A stretch of DNA of 64,000 nucleotides from Phyllobacterium pellucidum (GTDB taxonomy: Bacteria > Pseudomonadota > Alphaproteobacteria > Rhizobiales > Rhizobiaceae), in the NCBI RefSeq assembly GCF_013327855.1, contig NZ_JABUMX010000003.1, positions 248,001-312,000 on the forward strand. Reading direction: 5' to 3'. The notes beneath the pieces are model-generated. The model saw only the letters and a program-made list of their open reading frames with translations. It was not told the origin of the DNA and made no database searches. Shown one piece after another: positions 9,985 to 18,733 of the stretch (within the stretch, counting starts at the first letter, position 1; the number at the start of each line of letters is the position of its first letter). The position numbers were made by a program, and so were the translations under genes.

Positions 9985-10593
9985 ATGGCAGGAAAAACTG
10001 GCGACGTCGTGATCAAGAAATATGCCAATCGGCGTCTCTACAATACCGGCACGAGTACCTACGTGACGCTTGAGGATCTGGCCGAAATGGTCAAGCGCAA
10101 TGAGGACTTTACAGTACAGGATGCGAAGACGGGGGAGGACATCACGCATTCGGTTCTGACGCAGATCATCTTCGAACTGGAGAACAAGGATGGGCAGAAC
10201 ATGTTGCCGATCCCGTTCCTGCGCCAGTTGATCGCCTATTACGGCGACCAGATGCAGGTGGTTTTGCCGACATTCCTCGAACAGTCCATGCAGGCTTTCG
10301 CCAAAGAACAAGAGCGCATGCGCGAGCAGTTGACCGCGGCCTTTGGCAAGACGCCAATGGACATGATGAATGTCAGCGCCCCTATCAAGCTCGTCGAAGA
10401 GCAGGTGCGGCGCAACACTGAAATGCTGCAGAACGCAATGCGCATGTTTACGCCCTTTCCGCTCGGCAAGGGCCCGGAGCCCGAGGCGGGCGAGGCAGCA
10501 TCCGACAAACCCACCAAGGATGGCGGCGGCCTCGACGAGTTGAAGGAACAGATCGCGGCGATGCAGCGTAAACTCGACTCGCTCGACAAATAG
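9985..10593 (+). CDS. phaR: Polyhydroxybutyrate synthesis repressor PhaR
   Basis: A 202-residue regulator of PHB accumulation. The N-terminal PHB/PHA DNA-binding domain is unmistakable (IKKYANRRLYNTGTSTYVTL, residues 9-28), followed by the PHB_acc region (PIPFLRQLIAYYGDQMQVVLP). The C-terminal third is linker and coiled coil (LDELKEQIAAMQRKLDSLDK). PhaR senses PHB granules directly and is released from DNA when polymer is present; it also acts in wider carbon-flow control in rhizobia under the name AniA. The start has GGGGAG upstream. It diverges from phbA, and a CTGC-N3-GCAG dyad in between suggests control of both and autoregulation. Confidence 0.95.
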   Translation: MAGKTGDVVIKKYANRRLYNTGTSTYVTLEDLAEMVKRNEDFTVQDAKTGEDITHSVLTQIIFELENKDGQNMLPIPFLRQLIAYYGDQMQVVLPTFLEQSMQAFAKEQERMREQLTAAFGKTPMDMMNVSAPIKLVEEQVRRNTEMLQNAMRMFTPFPLGKGPEPEAGEAASDKPTKDGGGLDELKEQIAAMQRKLDSLDK

Positions 10594-10668
10594 CAACCTG
10601 CTTTATTCGACAATGGGCTTCGCTTCGGAGCCTGCTTTCATTCGAACTTCTATCGCAGAGAGACCATC

Positions 10669-11106
10669 ATGGCGTACATCACACTTTCAAAGGCCAATTC
10701 CATCATCAAGGCCGCGTTGGCCAAAGGCGCCGAAGGCGGGATGCGACCGCTTTCGGTTGCCGTCCTCGACGCGGGCGGTCACCTGAAGGCCTTCCAGAAG
10801 CAGGACGGCTCGTCGATGCTTCGCTTTGAGATCGCTTTCGGCAAGGCCTATGGCGCCCTGGCTATCGGTGCCGGTTCGCGTACCGTAGAAAAATTCGCCA
10901 AGGAGCGTCCGCATTTCATGGAAGGGCTCGTCGCTTCATCCGGTGGAAATGTGATTCCGGTTGCCGGCGGCGTTCTCGTCAAGAATGCCAAGGGCGAAGT
11001 CATTGGCGCAGTCGGCATCAGTGGCGACACGTCCGATAATGACGAGACGGCAGCGATCGCCGGCGTCGAGGCCGCTGGCTTTGTCGCCGATGGCGGCCAG
11101 GGTTAG
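10669..11106 (+). CDS. GlcG/HbpS family heme-binding-like protein
   Basis: A 145-residue protein of the GlcG/HbpS (DUF336) family. Family hallmarks are the SVAVLDAGGHLKAFQKQDG strand-turn region (residues 28-46) and the GGVLVKNAKGEVIGAVGISG hairpin near residues 99-118. Some members bind heme or corrinoids, others are found in dehydratase or glycolate operons, so the ligand here is not known. There is no signal peptide, so it should be cytoplasmic. It is followed after 5 bases by a small cupin gene, probably in one transcript. The start has GAGAG upstream. Confidence 0.85.
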   Translation: MAYITLSKANSIIKAALAKGAEGGMRPLSVAVLDAGGHLKAFQKQDGSSMLRFEIAFGKAYGALAIGAGSRTVEKFAKERPHFMEGLVASSGGNVIPVAGGVLVKNAKGEVIGAVGISGDTSDNDETAAIAGVEAAGFVADGGQG

Positions 11107-11111
11107 ACCGC

Positions 11112-11393
11112 ATGTCCGGATCAGCCAAGGCAACAGTCTTCATCGACAATGACCGCGTCGTGGTGACGGAGTATCGGTTTGCGCCGGGAGACAATACTGG
11201 CTGGCATCGGCATGGCCATGATTATGTGGTGGTGCCGATGATGGACGGACGGGTCAAACTTCTGACCAAGGATGGCGAGTCCTTTGCGGACATGAAAAAG
11301 GGCGTGCCTTATTTTCGCTCAGAGGGCGTCGAACACGACGTCATTAACGCCAATGACGGTGAATATTCCTTCATCGAGATTGAAATCAAATAG
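11112..11393 (+). CDS. Small single-domain cupin protein
   Basis: A 93-residue cupin barrel. The metal-binding first motif appears as GWHRHGHDYVVVP (residues 30-42), with two histidines in place, and the second motif as GVPYFRSEGVEHDVINAN with a further histidine. Such small cupins can be sensors, isomerases or dioxygenase-like folds; the reaction cannot be told from sequence. It starts five bases after the HbpS-like gene, and the pair probably forms a small operon. The next gene is about 100 bases away. Confidence 0.8.
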   Translation: MSGSAKATVFIDNDRVVVTEYRFAPGDNTGWHRHGHDYVVVPMMDGRVKLLTKDGESFADMKKGVPYFRSEGVEHDVINANDGEYSFIEIEIK

Positions 11394-11490
11394 GCCCGGG
11401 AAAAATCTTCGGTTCGTGTCAAAATGCGCTGCGGTGAGCCGTCATTGCATCGGGCGCATGTCTTTGCGCTATAACCGGGAAGGAACAGCC

Positions 11491-11844
11491 ATGAACTACA
11501 CGATTTTGGCCTATGAGACGGAAGATGCATATGCGGCGCGAACAGACCCAGCGAGGCAGCAGGCCTATGTCGCCGGATGGATGGCCTATTCGCAAGTTCT
11601 GAGGGAGGCAGGCATCATGGTCACTGGCGCCGGACTTCAGGCACCTGAGACGGCGACCACGATAAAATTGCGGGATGGTCAGCCGCAGGTCCAGGACGGA
11701 CCCTATGCCGACAGCAAGGAACAGCTCGGCGGTTTCTACATCATCAACGTGCCCGATCTCGATACCGCGCTCAGTTGGGCGGCCCGGTCTCCCGCTGCCG
11801 TGGCGGGCGGCGTTGTCGAGGTTCGGCCAAACATTCCGATGTGA
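11491..11844 (+). CDS. YCII (DGPF) domain protein, sigma-factor partner
   Basis: A 117-residue YCII-related protein of the DGPF type: MNYTILAYETEDAY at the start and VQDGPYADSKEQLGGFYIINV at residues 69-89 with the DGP(F/Y) signature. The ATG at 11491 has AAGGAAC nine bases upstream; an in-frame extension upstream overlaps the cupin gene and is not supported. It lies five bases before an ECF sigma factor with a long C-terminal domain. This YCII plus sigma pairing is the standard context of the ECF42 group, in which the DGPF proteins are thought to be part of the regulated or sensing system. Molecular function is unknown. Confidence 0.87.
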   Translation: MNYTILAYETEDAYAARTDPARQQAYVAGWMAYSQVLREAGIMVTGAGLQAPETATTIKLRDGQPQVQDGPYADSKEQLGGFYIINVPDLDTALSWAARSPAAVAGGVVEVRPNIPM

Positions 11845-11849
11845 AGCCG

Positions 11850-13088
11850 ATGAGCGATGAGGATACGCGCCGCGTCGTCGAGATGGCGGCGCGTCATTCC
11901 TACGGCCGGCTCGTTGTCTTTCTCGCTGCGCGTTCGCGCGACCTGACTGCCGCAGAGGACGCGCTTGCCGATGCTTTCGCCTCGGCCCTCGAAAACTGGC
12001 CGCGCAATGGCATTCCCGCCAAGCCCGAAGCCTGGCTGCTTGCGGTAGCACGCAACCGTCTGTCGGATGCGATGCGCCGCGCGCGTGTCAGGACCGCGGC
12101 GATACCGACATTGCTCGCAATTGCCGAGGAGGCGCATGACATGGCCGATGCCGCGCCATCCTTTCCCGACGAACGATTGAAATTGCTCTTCATATGCGCG
12201 CACCCCGCCATCGATCGAGCCGCGCACACCCCGCTCATGCTGCAGACCTTGCTCGGCCTTGATGCTGTGCGTATCGGCTCGGCATTTCTGGTGCAACCCG
12301 CTGCGATGGGCCAGCGCCTTGCCCGCGCCAAACGCAAGATCCGCGACGCCGGCATAGAGTTCGAGGTGCCCGCGGCAGAGGACCTGCCCCAGCGGCTCTA
12401 TGCTGTGATCGAGGCCATCTATGCCGCCTACGGCAGCGGTTGGGATGACATCGCGGGCGACCATCCGCGCAGCAGGGGCCTTGGCCCTGAGGCCATGGAG
12501 CTCTGCCACTTGCTTCTGCGGTTCATGCCCGACGAGCCGGAGGTGCGTGGCCTGCTGGCGCTCATGCTCTATTGTGAATCGCGGCACAATGCGCGGCGCG
12601 ACGCCGCTGGCAATTATATTCCGCTTATGGAACAGGACACCACGCTTTGGTCGCATCCGATGATCGAGGAAGCGGAGGAACTCCTGCGCTCGGCAGCACC
12701 ATACCGCCGTGTCGGCCGCTTTCAGCTCGAAGCGGCAATCCAGTCGGTTCACGCTCAGCGCAAGCGAACCGGGAGCATTGACTGGGAGGAGATCGCACTT
12801 CTCTACGAGGGTCTTATTGCCCAGGCGCCTACGATCGGAGCGATGGTGGGCAGGGCCGCGGCCATTGCCGAGGCGCGCGGTCCGGCGCTTGGCTTGAAGC
12901 TGCTCGAGAGCATTCCCGGCACGGCGGTGAAAAGCTACCAACCCTATTGGGCGGTTGCAGCGCACTTGCTGACGTCGCTGGGACGCGGCGATGAAGCGCG
13001 ATCCGCCTATGATCGCGCCATTGGCCTTTGCGATGTGCCGGCCATGCGCGAATTTCTGCAGCGACGGCGACATGCATTGCTGCAATGA
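11850..13088 (+). CDS. ECF42-type RNA polymerase sigma factor with TPR-like C-terminal domain
   Basis: A 412-residue extracytoplasmic-function sigma factor. Sigma region 2 is at residues 10-75 (AARHSYGRLVVFLAARSRDLTA, AEDALADAFASALENWPRNG) and region 4 around 120-165, but with a diverged helix (TLLGLDAVRIGSAFLVQPAAMGQRL). The remaining 240 residues are helical and TPR-like, as in the ECF42 (DUF6596) group, where the tail replaces a separate anti-sigma factor in control. No anti-sigma gene is nearby. It probably forms a bicistronic unit with the YCII gene, and the target promoter is not identified here. A long antisense frame over this gene is a shadow. Confidence 0.88.
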   Translation: MSDEDTRRVVEMAARHSYGRLVVFLAARSRDLTAAEDALADAFASALENWPRNGIPAKPEAWLLAVARNRLSDAMRRARVRTAAIPTLLAIAEEAHDMADAAPSFPDERLKLLFICAHPAIDRAAHTPLMLQTLLGLDAVRIGSAFLVQPAAMGQRLARAKRKIRDAGIEFEVPAAEDLPQRLYAVIEAIYAAYGSGWDDIAGDHPRSRGLGPEAMELCHLLLRFMPDEPEVRGLLALMLYCESRHNARRDAAGNYIPLMEQDTTLWSHPMIEEAEELLRSAAPYRRVGRFQLEAAIQSVHAQRKRTGSIDWEEIALLYEGLIAQAPTIGAMVGRAAAIAEARGPALGLKLLESIPGTAVKSYQPYWAVAAHLLTSLGRGDEARSAYDRAIGLCDVPAMREFLQRRRHALLQ

Positions 13089-13103
13089 ACCTGCCCACCA
13101 AAT

Positions 13104-13132
13104 AAAAAGACCGGCCTGAAGCCGGTCTTTTT
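13104..13132. terminator. Bidirectional terminator between the sigma factor and rpmF
   Basis: A GACCGGC/GCCGGTC stem with a CTGAA loop is bordered by five A on the left and five T on the right, serving the two converging genes. Confidence 0.9.
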
Positions 13133-13155
13133 ATTCAAGCGTATCGAAGAGGCGA

Positions 13156-13338
13156 TCAGCCTTCCTTCGGCGTCAACACCTGGCGACCGCGATACATGCC
13201 GGTCTTCAGATCGACGTGATGCGGACGGCGCAGTTCGCCGGAATTCTTGTCCTCGACATAGGTCGGGGCAGTCAGGGCGTCAGCGGAACGGCGCATGCCG
13301 CGCTTCGACGGGGAAGTTTTTCGTTTAGGTACAGCCAT
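13156..13338 (-). CDS. rpmF: 50S ribosomal protein L32
   Basis: A 60-residue L32 protein. The N-terminus [17 protein letters not shown] is the family signature, followed by the central [14 protein letters not shown]. The cysteine pair of zinc-binding L32 forms is absent, as is usual in alphaproteobacteria (a C-minus form). The ATG is preceded by GGAGCTGG on the minus strand. mtgA lies upstream in the same direction, 188 bases away, so the two may share a transcript. Confidence 0.96.
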   Translation of the reverse strand: MAVPKRKTSPSKRGMRRSADALTAPTYVEDKNSGELRRPHHVDLKTGMYRGRQVLTPKEG

Positions 13339-13526
13339 TGTTCCAGCTCCAGTAATCAGTCAAAATCCGGCACTGGCCCGATTTGAGCCTGTCACAATGG
13401 ACAAAATTCCGGAAAGTTCGGGTGGGGCTATACACGGCTTGAGAGCTTTTGACCAGCAGGACTCGCATATTTTTTGTCGCAAGCGCCGATCCGGTGCGTT
13501 TGGCGCCGTGGGGGGTGGCTCCGATC

Positions 13527-14264
13527 CTACTTCACGCAGCCGATATAGGCGCCCGCACCGCGCGCCCGGCGTTCGTTGAGCCGCGCGAGTGTCTGCATGC
13601 CGCGTCCCGGCTTTGCCGGATTGCGGACGATCGGATTGGGGAGGGTTACTGCGAGATAGGCTGCCTGGCGGGGTGAAAGCTTTGCTGCACTTGTGTTGAA
13701 ATGATGCTGTGCCGCTGCTTCGACGCCATAGATGCCCGGACCCCATTCTGCGATGTTCAGGTAGATTTCCATAATCCGCTGCTTGGGCAGGATCAGATCC
13801 GTCAGCATCGCAAGCGGCACTTCCAGACCTTTGCGAATGAAGGAACGGCTGGTCCAGAGGAAAAGGTTCTTGGCAGTCTGCATGGTGATTGTCGAAGCGC
13901 CGCGGGTCTGCTCGCCATCGATCGCATCAGAGACAACGGAATTCAGCGCGTCCCAGTCAACGCCTGAATGAAAGCAGAACCGCGCATCTTCGGACATCAT
14001 CACCGAATTGATCAGCACCGGTGAGATTTGCTCGATGGGCACCCAGCGCCGGTCGTAACCTGAAAACGTCACGAGGTCCTTGACCATGAGTGTCGAGACC
14101 GGATGCACGAAAGGAATACGGTAGAGGCTCAGAAGAACCAGCGGCAGCATGATCAAAACAACGCCGGCAAGGACGGCGTATCGTATCAGCCGTCCGACGG
14201 GCGAACGACCGGGCCCGACCAGATAACCTCTCCCCCGCTTGTTTCTAACCAATACCCTCGTCAC
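13527..14264 (-). CDS. mtgA: Monofunctional biosynthetic peptidoglycan transglycosylase
   Basis: A 245-residue GT51 glycosyltransferase that polymerises lipid II into glycan strands. One N-terminal membrane segment (about residues 28-48) anchors it in the inner membrane. The first catalytic glutamate is in [14 protein letters not shown] (Glu92), and the motifs [29 protein letters not shown] and [10 protein letters not shown] follow in family order. It has no transpeptidase domain, which separates MtgA from class A penicillin-binding proteins. It lies just upstream of rpmF on the same strand and diverges from the prenyl synthase gene. Confidence 0.95.
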   Translation of the reverse strand: MTRVLVRNKRGRGYLVGPGRSPVGRLIRYAVLAGVVLIMLPLVLLSLYRIPFVHPVSTLMVKDLVTFSGYDRRWVPIEQISPVLINSVMMSEDARFCFHSGVDWDALNSVVSDAIDGEQTRGASTITMQTAKNLFLWTSRSFIRKGLEVPLAMLTDLILPKQRIMEIYLNIAEWGPGIYGVEAAAQHHFNTSAAKLSPRQAAYLAVTLPNPIVRNPAKPGRGMQTLARLNERRARGAGAYIGCVK

Positions 14265-14427
14265 TCAGTCCGTCCGCGCTAAAACTCTTCTTGGACATAG
14301 AGCAAAGCGCCGCGGAAGGGAATTCATTCTGCAGTTTTATGCATTATCCACACACGGCAGCGCTGCAAATTGATGGCAGCTGCAACCAGCCCCATTGACC
14401 GGCGAGCAATTTTTCGGTCATTGGCGG

Positions 14428-15351
14428 ATGATGATGACGGATCAGGGCTTTTCATTGTTCGAGATTACCTTGCAGCAGCGGGCGGCGGCCGTCGAAGCAT
14501 TGCTTGGCGAACTCCTCTCTGATCGCTCGCGCACAGGTGAAATCAGCCGGCCGCCGCGCCTGATGGCCGCGATGCGCCACGGCGTGCTCAATGGGGGCAA
14601 GCGGCTGCGCCCCTTCCTTGTAATGGAAAGTGCAGCACTTTTCGGAGCGGACAACCTCGCCGCCCTGCGCGTTGCGGCGGCGCTCGAATGCATTCACAGC
14701 TATTCGCTTGTTCATGACGATCTTCCAGCCATGGATGATGACGATTTGCGTCGAGGCCAGCCGACAGTGCATCGCAAATTCGACGAGGCCGCCGCCATTC
14801 TTGCTGGCGACAGCCTTCTGACCTACGCTTTCGAACTCATTTCGGACGAGGCGACCGAGCTTGCTCCTTCCGCGCGACTGGCCCTCATCACGCAATTGGC
14901 GCGCGCCGCGGGCATAGGCGGCATGACCGGGGGGCAGGCGCTTGATCTTGAAGCGGAAACGGTCAAACCCGATGAGGAAGGCATTATTCGCCTGCAGGCA
15001 ATGAAGACCGGCGCGCTCATCCGTTTCGCCTGCGAGGCCGGGGCCATTATCGGCAATGCCGGCGAGAAGGATCGCGAACGGCTGGCGGAATACGGCTCGG
15101 CTATTGGCCTTGCCTTTCAACTCGCCGACGACTTGCTGGATGTGACCGCCGATGCGAGTCGCATGGGCAAGGCGACCGGCAAGGATGCTGCCGCCGGCAA
15201 GGCAACGCTCGTTTCGCTGCATGGGATCGACTGGACCAAGCGCCAGCTCGCCGGCCTGATCGCCCAGGCGGAAGAACTGCTTTCGTCCTACGGCGCTTCG
15301 GCCGCACTGTTGAAGGATGCGGCCCGTTTCATTGCCGAGCGGCGCAGCTAG
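14428..15351 (+). CDS. ispA: Short-chain polyprenyl (farnesyl/geranylgeranyl) diphosphate synthase
   Basis: A prenyltransferase of about 307 residues condensing isopentenyl diphosphate with allylic diphosphates. The first aspartate-rich motif is HDDLPAMDDDDLRRG, with the four-residue insertion typical of bacterial farnesyl diphosphate synthases, and the second is QLADDLLDVTAD. GGKRLRPFLV near residue 52 binds diphosphate. A TTG at 14395 opens the frame further, but three tandem ATGs at 14428-14436 are better starts; none has a strong ribosome binding site. IspA is the most likely assignment from length and motif; chain length would need testing. It converges with ispG with only 4 bases between stops, putting two isoprenoid genes side by side. 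Confidence 0.87.
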   Translation: MMMTDQGFSLFEITLQQRAAAVEALLGELLSDRSRTGEISRPPRLMAAMRHGVLNGGKRLRPFLVMESAALFGADNLAALRVAAALECIHSYSLVHDDLPAMDDDDLRRGQPTVHRKFDEAAAILAGDSLLTYAFELISDEATELAPSARLALITQLARAAGIGGMTGGQALDLEAETVKPDEEGIIRLQAMKTGALIRFACEAGAIIGNAGEKDRERLAEYGSAIGLAFQLADDLLDVTADASRMGKATGKDAAAGKATLVSLHGIDWTKRQLAGLIAQAEELLSSYGASAALLKDAARFIAERRS

Positions 15352-15355
15352 GATT

Positions 15356-16618
15356 CTATTCGGCGGCGTGCGACCCGGCGGACCGCTGGCCGAACCGGTT
15401 TTCGATGTAATCGGCGACCATCTTCTGGAAATCCTCGGCAATGCCGGCACCGCGCAGGGTCGCGACCTTTTTGCCATCGACGAACACAGGTGCTGACGGC
15501 GTTTCGCCGGTTCCCGGCAGCGATATGCCAATATCGGCCATCTTCGACTCGCCCGGACCGTTGACGATGCACCCCATGACGGCGACGTTAAGCGCCTCGA
15601 CGCCGGGATATTTCTCGCGCCAGATTGGCATGTTCTTGCGGATGTCGCTCTGAATTGACTGCGCCAATTCCTGGAAAACGGTCGACGTGGTGCGTCCGCA
15701 GCCGGGGCAGGCAGCGACGATGGGAATAAACTGGCGAAAGCCCATGGTCTGCAAAAGTTCCTGCGCGACCTGCACCTCCTGGGTGCGGTCGCCGCCGGGC
15801 GCGGGGGTCAGCGAAATGCGGATCGTATCGCCAATCCCCTGCTGCAGGAGGATGCCGAGCGAGGCGGACGATGCGACAATACCCTTCGAACCCATGCCGG
15901 CCTCGGTCAGGCCCAAGTGAAGCGCGTGGTCCGTGCGGCGTGCCAGCTCGGCATAGACTGCAATCAGATCCTGTACCTGGCTGACCTTCGCGGAGAGAAT
16001 GATCTTTGATCGGGCAAGGCCGATCTCTTCGGCAAGCTGCGCCGAAATTAACGCCGACTGGACGATCGCCTCGCGGGTAACCTGCTCGGCGGTGAGCGGC
16101 GCCCCTGCCTTGTGATTCTGATCCATGAGCGCCGTCAGGAGTTCTTGGTCGAGCGAACCCCAGTTGACGCCGATGCGCACAGGCTTGTCGTAGCGGATCG
16201 CCATCTCGATGATGGCGCCGAACTGCGCATCCTTCTTTTCCTTGAATCCGACATTCCCCGGATTGATGCGGTATTTGGCCAGCGCCTCCGCGCAAGCCGG
16301 GTGATCGGCAAGGAGCTTGTGGCCGATATAGTGAAAATCGCCAACGAGTGGCACCGGGAGACCGAGCCTGTCGAGTCGCTCGCGAATTTTTGGAACAGCG
16401 GCAGCGGATTCGTCACGGTCGACGGTGATACGCACAATCTGCGATCCGGCACGCGACAGCGCGGCGACTTGCGCCACGGTGCCATCGACGTCGGCAGTAT
16501 CCGTGTTGGTCATCGACTGCACGACAATCGGCGCACCGCCACCCACCATTACGCCGCCGACATCGACACCAACAGATGGACGCCGGGGAAAGGGGTCGGA
16601 ATAATAGTCAGACATCAT
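15356..16618 (-). CDS. ispG: 4-hydroxy-3-methylbut-2-enyl diphosphate synthase (flavodoxin or ferredoxin)
   Basis: A 420-residue GcpE/IspG enzyme of the non-mevalonate isoprenoid pathway, which converts MEcPP to HMBPP using a [4Fe-4S] cluster. The TIM-barrel start [25 protein letters not shown] is diagnostic. The cluster cysteines are in [11 protein letters not shown] and [11 protein letters not shown]. Starts at GTG 16621, ATG 16618 and ATG 16615 are all possible; GGAG four bases before 16618 favours that one. Its stop lies 4 bases from the convergent prenyl synthase stop. It diverges from bdhA. Confidence 0.95.
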   Translation of the reverse strand: MMSDYYSDPFPRRPSVGVDVGGVMVGGGAPIVVQSMTNTDTADVDGTVAQVAALSRAGSQIVRITVDRDESAAAVPKIRERLDRLGLPVPLVGDFHYIGHKLLADHPACAEALAKYRINPGNVGFKEKKDAQFGAIIEMAIRYDKPVRIGVNWGSLDQELLTALMDQNHKAGAPLTAEQVTREAIVQSALISAQLAEEIGLARSKIILSAKVSQVQDLIAVYAELARRTDHALHLGLTEAGMGSKGIVASSASLGILLQQGIGDTIRISLTPAPGGDRTQEVQVAQELLQTMGFRQFIPIVAACPGCGRTTSTVFQELAQSIQSDIRKNMPIWREKYPGVEALNVAVMGCIVNGPGESKMADIGISLPGTGETPSAPVFVDGKKVATLRGAGIAEDFQKMVADYIENRFGQRSAGSHAAE

Positions 16619-16772
16619 CACGCTCCAGCTATCCCGTTCAGGTGGCGCAGCTATCGCTGTTTGTCAACACAAACCGCCCCTCAGCGTCGAAGAGAAAAGT
16701 TCCAATTATGGCTACCCGCTGAATGCAGAGCTTCCATGACAAAGTCTCACGGCTGCGAGCCTAGCAATTTTG

Positions 16773-16783
16773 CTGCAATGCAA
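16773..16783. promoter_or_regulatory. PhaR-like site upstream of bdhA (7 of 8 match)
   Basis: CTGC-AAT-GCAA differs by one base from the CTGC-N3-GCAG dyad found between phbA and phaR. It lies 56 bases before the bdhA start, in the ispG-bdhA divergent region, a sensible place for PhaR control of a PHB-cycle gene. This is pattern matching only. Confidence 0.4.
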
Positions 16784-16838
16784 TATATTCCCCGGGCCGC
16801 GAGGCGGCGGTTGTTTGAAATCGAAGGAAGCCTTTGCC

Positions 16839-17618
16839 ATGACCGAAAAGACCGCAGTCGTCACAGGTTCCAACTCCGGAATCGGCCTCGGTTCTGCCCA
16901 TGCACTCGCAGCCGCTGGCTACAACGTCGTGATCAACTCCTTTACCGATCGCCCCGAGGATCATGCGCTCGCCAAGGAGATCACTGAAAAGCATGGGGTC
17001 GAAGTCGTCTACATCAAGGCGGACATGTCGAACGGCGGCGAGTGTCGGGCGCTGATCGAAAAGGCGGCCGATACCTTCGGCAGTGTCGACGTACTCGTCA
17101 ACAATGCCGGGATCCAGTTCGTCGCGCCGGTCGATGAGTTTCCGGTCGAGAAATGGGATGCGATCATCGCGATCAACCTGACCTCGGCGTTCCACACCAC
17201 TGCTGCAGCGCTACCGCATATGAAGAAGTCCGGCTGGGGCCGCATCATCAATATCGCGTCGGCCCATGGCCTGCGCGCCTCGCCTTTCAAGTCGGCCTAT
17301 GTCTCTGCCAAGCACGGCATTCTCGGCCTGACCAAGACCGTGGCCCTCGAAGTCGCTGAAAAACATATCACCTGCAACGCAATTTGCCCGGGCTATGTCC
17401 TTACGCCCTTGGTCGAGGCCCAGATCCCCGATCAGATGAAGGCGCACAACATGGATCGCGATACGGTGGTCCGCGAAGTGATGCTGGACAAGCAGGCGAC
17501 GAAGGAGTTCGCGACGGTCGACCAGATCGGTGCGACGGTGGTGTTTCTCGCCAGCGACGCCGCAGCACAGATCACCGGGACGTCAATTTCCGTCGACGGC
17601 GGCTGGACAGCGGCATAA
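16839..17618 (+). CDS. bdhA: 3-hydroxybutyrate dehydrogenase
   Basis: A 259-residue short-chain dehydrogenase oxidising (R)-3-hydroxybutyrate to acetoacetate with NAD, the entry of PHB breakdown products into central metabolism. TGSNSGIG binds the cofactor (residues 9-16), NNAGIQFVAPVDEFPVEKWD follows, and the catalytic pair is in AYVSAKHG. The segment TCNAICPGYVLTPLVEAQIPDQ is highly typical of BdhA. The ATG at 16839 has GAAGGAAG upstream; the frame extends further but without family similarity. Its stop overlaps the next start as TAATG, so the patatin gene is translationally coupled. Confidence 0.95.
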   Translation: MTEKTAVVTGSNSGIGLGSAHALAAAGYNVVINSFTDRPEDHALAKEITEKHGVEVVYIKADMSNGGECRALIEKAADTFGSVDVLVNNAGIQFVAPVDEFPVEKWDAIIAINLTSAFHTTAAALPHMKKSGWGRIINIASAHGLRASPFKSAYVSAKHGILGLTKTVALEVAEKHITCNAICPGYVLTPLVEAQIPDQMKAHNMDRDTVVREVMLDKQATKEFATVDQIGATVVFLASDAAAQITGTSISVDGGWTAA

Positions 17619-18733
17619 TGGCCAAAACCAAGGCCATCAACATCGCCCTTCAGGGTGGTGGTTCGCACGGCGCCTTTACGTGGGGCGTGCTCGACCGCAT
17701 TCTGGAGGACGGGCGACTGACAATCGAGGGCGTCTCAGGTACCAGCGCCGGCGCAATGAATGCCGTGGCTCTTGCCGATGGCTGGGCACACAATGGTGCC
17801 GAAGGGGCGCGCGCCAAATTGCATGATTTCTGGCGCGCAGTGGGCCGAACCGGCCAATTCAGCCCGGTGCAGCGCTCGCCCTGGGACAGGTTCTTTGGGA
17901 ACTGGTCGATCGAGAATGGCTTTGGCTTCAACCTGTTTGAACAGATCTCGCGCGTTTTTTCGCCCTATGAGTTCAATCCCTTCAATCTCAATCCGTTGCG
18001 CGACGTAATCGAAAAGGAAATCGACTTCGACCGGGTGAAGGCCTGCCCCAAGCTCAAGCTCTTCATTTCCGCCACGAATGTCGAGACGGGGCGCCTGCGC
18101 GTTTTCTCGCAATCAGAACTGAACGCCGACGTCGTGATGGCCTCCGCGTGCCTTCCCTATATTTTTCAGGCGGTTGAAATTGACGGCGAGCCCTATTGGG
18201 ATGGCGGCTATGGCGGCAATCCTGCCCTCTACCCGTTCTTCTATTCGAGCGAGAGCGAGGATGTTCTCCTCGTCCAGATCAATCCGATCGAGCGCCGCGG
18301 CACGCCAAAGACCGCACGCGAAATCAGCGAGCGGATCGACGAAATCACATTCAATGCCGCGCTGCTGCGCGAGTTCCGCTCGATTGCCTTTGTCAACTCA
18401 TTGATCGACGCCGGGCGGCTTCAGCATGGCGACTACCGCCATATCCGCATGCATCGTATCGACGCCGACGAGGCTCTGGCGGGCCTGTCTTCTTCGTCGA
18501 AGATCAATGCCGAATGGGCCTTCCTCGAATATCTGCGTGACCTTGGGCGCGCCGCTGCTGAAGATTGGCTCGATGAGCACAGCGACGCCGTAGGCGAGCA
18601 CGCGACTCTCGACCTGACCGGCGAACTCGCGCCGGAAATGCATATCGGCTTCAAGGCGAAAAAGCCCGGCCGTCGCGTCAGCGATTTCCTCTTGCAGCGG
18701 AAAAAACCAATGGGCGCCGCGCGCCGGGCCTAA
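17618..18733 (+). CDS. Patatin-like phospholipase
   Basis: A 371-residue patatin-family lipid hydrolase. The oxyanion motif GGGSHGAF is at residues 13-20, the nucleophile is Ser43 in GTSAG and the catalytic Asp is in WDGGYGGN, so the Ser-Asp dyad is intact. There is no signal peptide. The start codon overlaps the bdhA stop (TAATG), which demands a shared transcript and suggests related roles. A link to PHB granules, whose surface is partly lipid and protein, is attractive but only inferred. The stop overlaps by four bases with that of the convergent MFS gene. Confidence 0.9.
   Translation: MAKTKAINIALQGGGSHGAFTWGVLDRILEDGRLTIEGVSGTSAGAMNAVALADGWAHNGAEGARAKLHDFWRAVGRTGQFSPVQRSPWDRFFGNWSIENGFGFNLFEQISRVFSPYEFNPFNLNPLRDVIEKEIDFDRVKACPKLKLFISATNVETGRLRVFSQSELNADVVMASACLPYIFQAVEIDGEPYWDGGYGGNPALYPFFYSSESEDVLLVQINPIERRGTPKTAREISERIDEITFNAALLREFRSIAFVNSLIDAGRLQHGDYRHIRMHRIDADEALAGLSSSSKINAEWAFLEYLRDLGRAAAEDWLDEHSDAVGEHATLDLTGELAPEMHIGFKAKKPGRRVSDFLLQRKKPMGAARRA

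Noticed and set aside
11736..13085. A 449-codon minus-strand open frame
   Set aside because: It mirrors the ECF sigma factor gene and shows no domain or ribosome binding site.
14452..15531. A 359-codon minus-strand open frame across the prenyl synthase and the ispG end
   Set aside because: Shadow frame over two well-supported genes.
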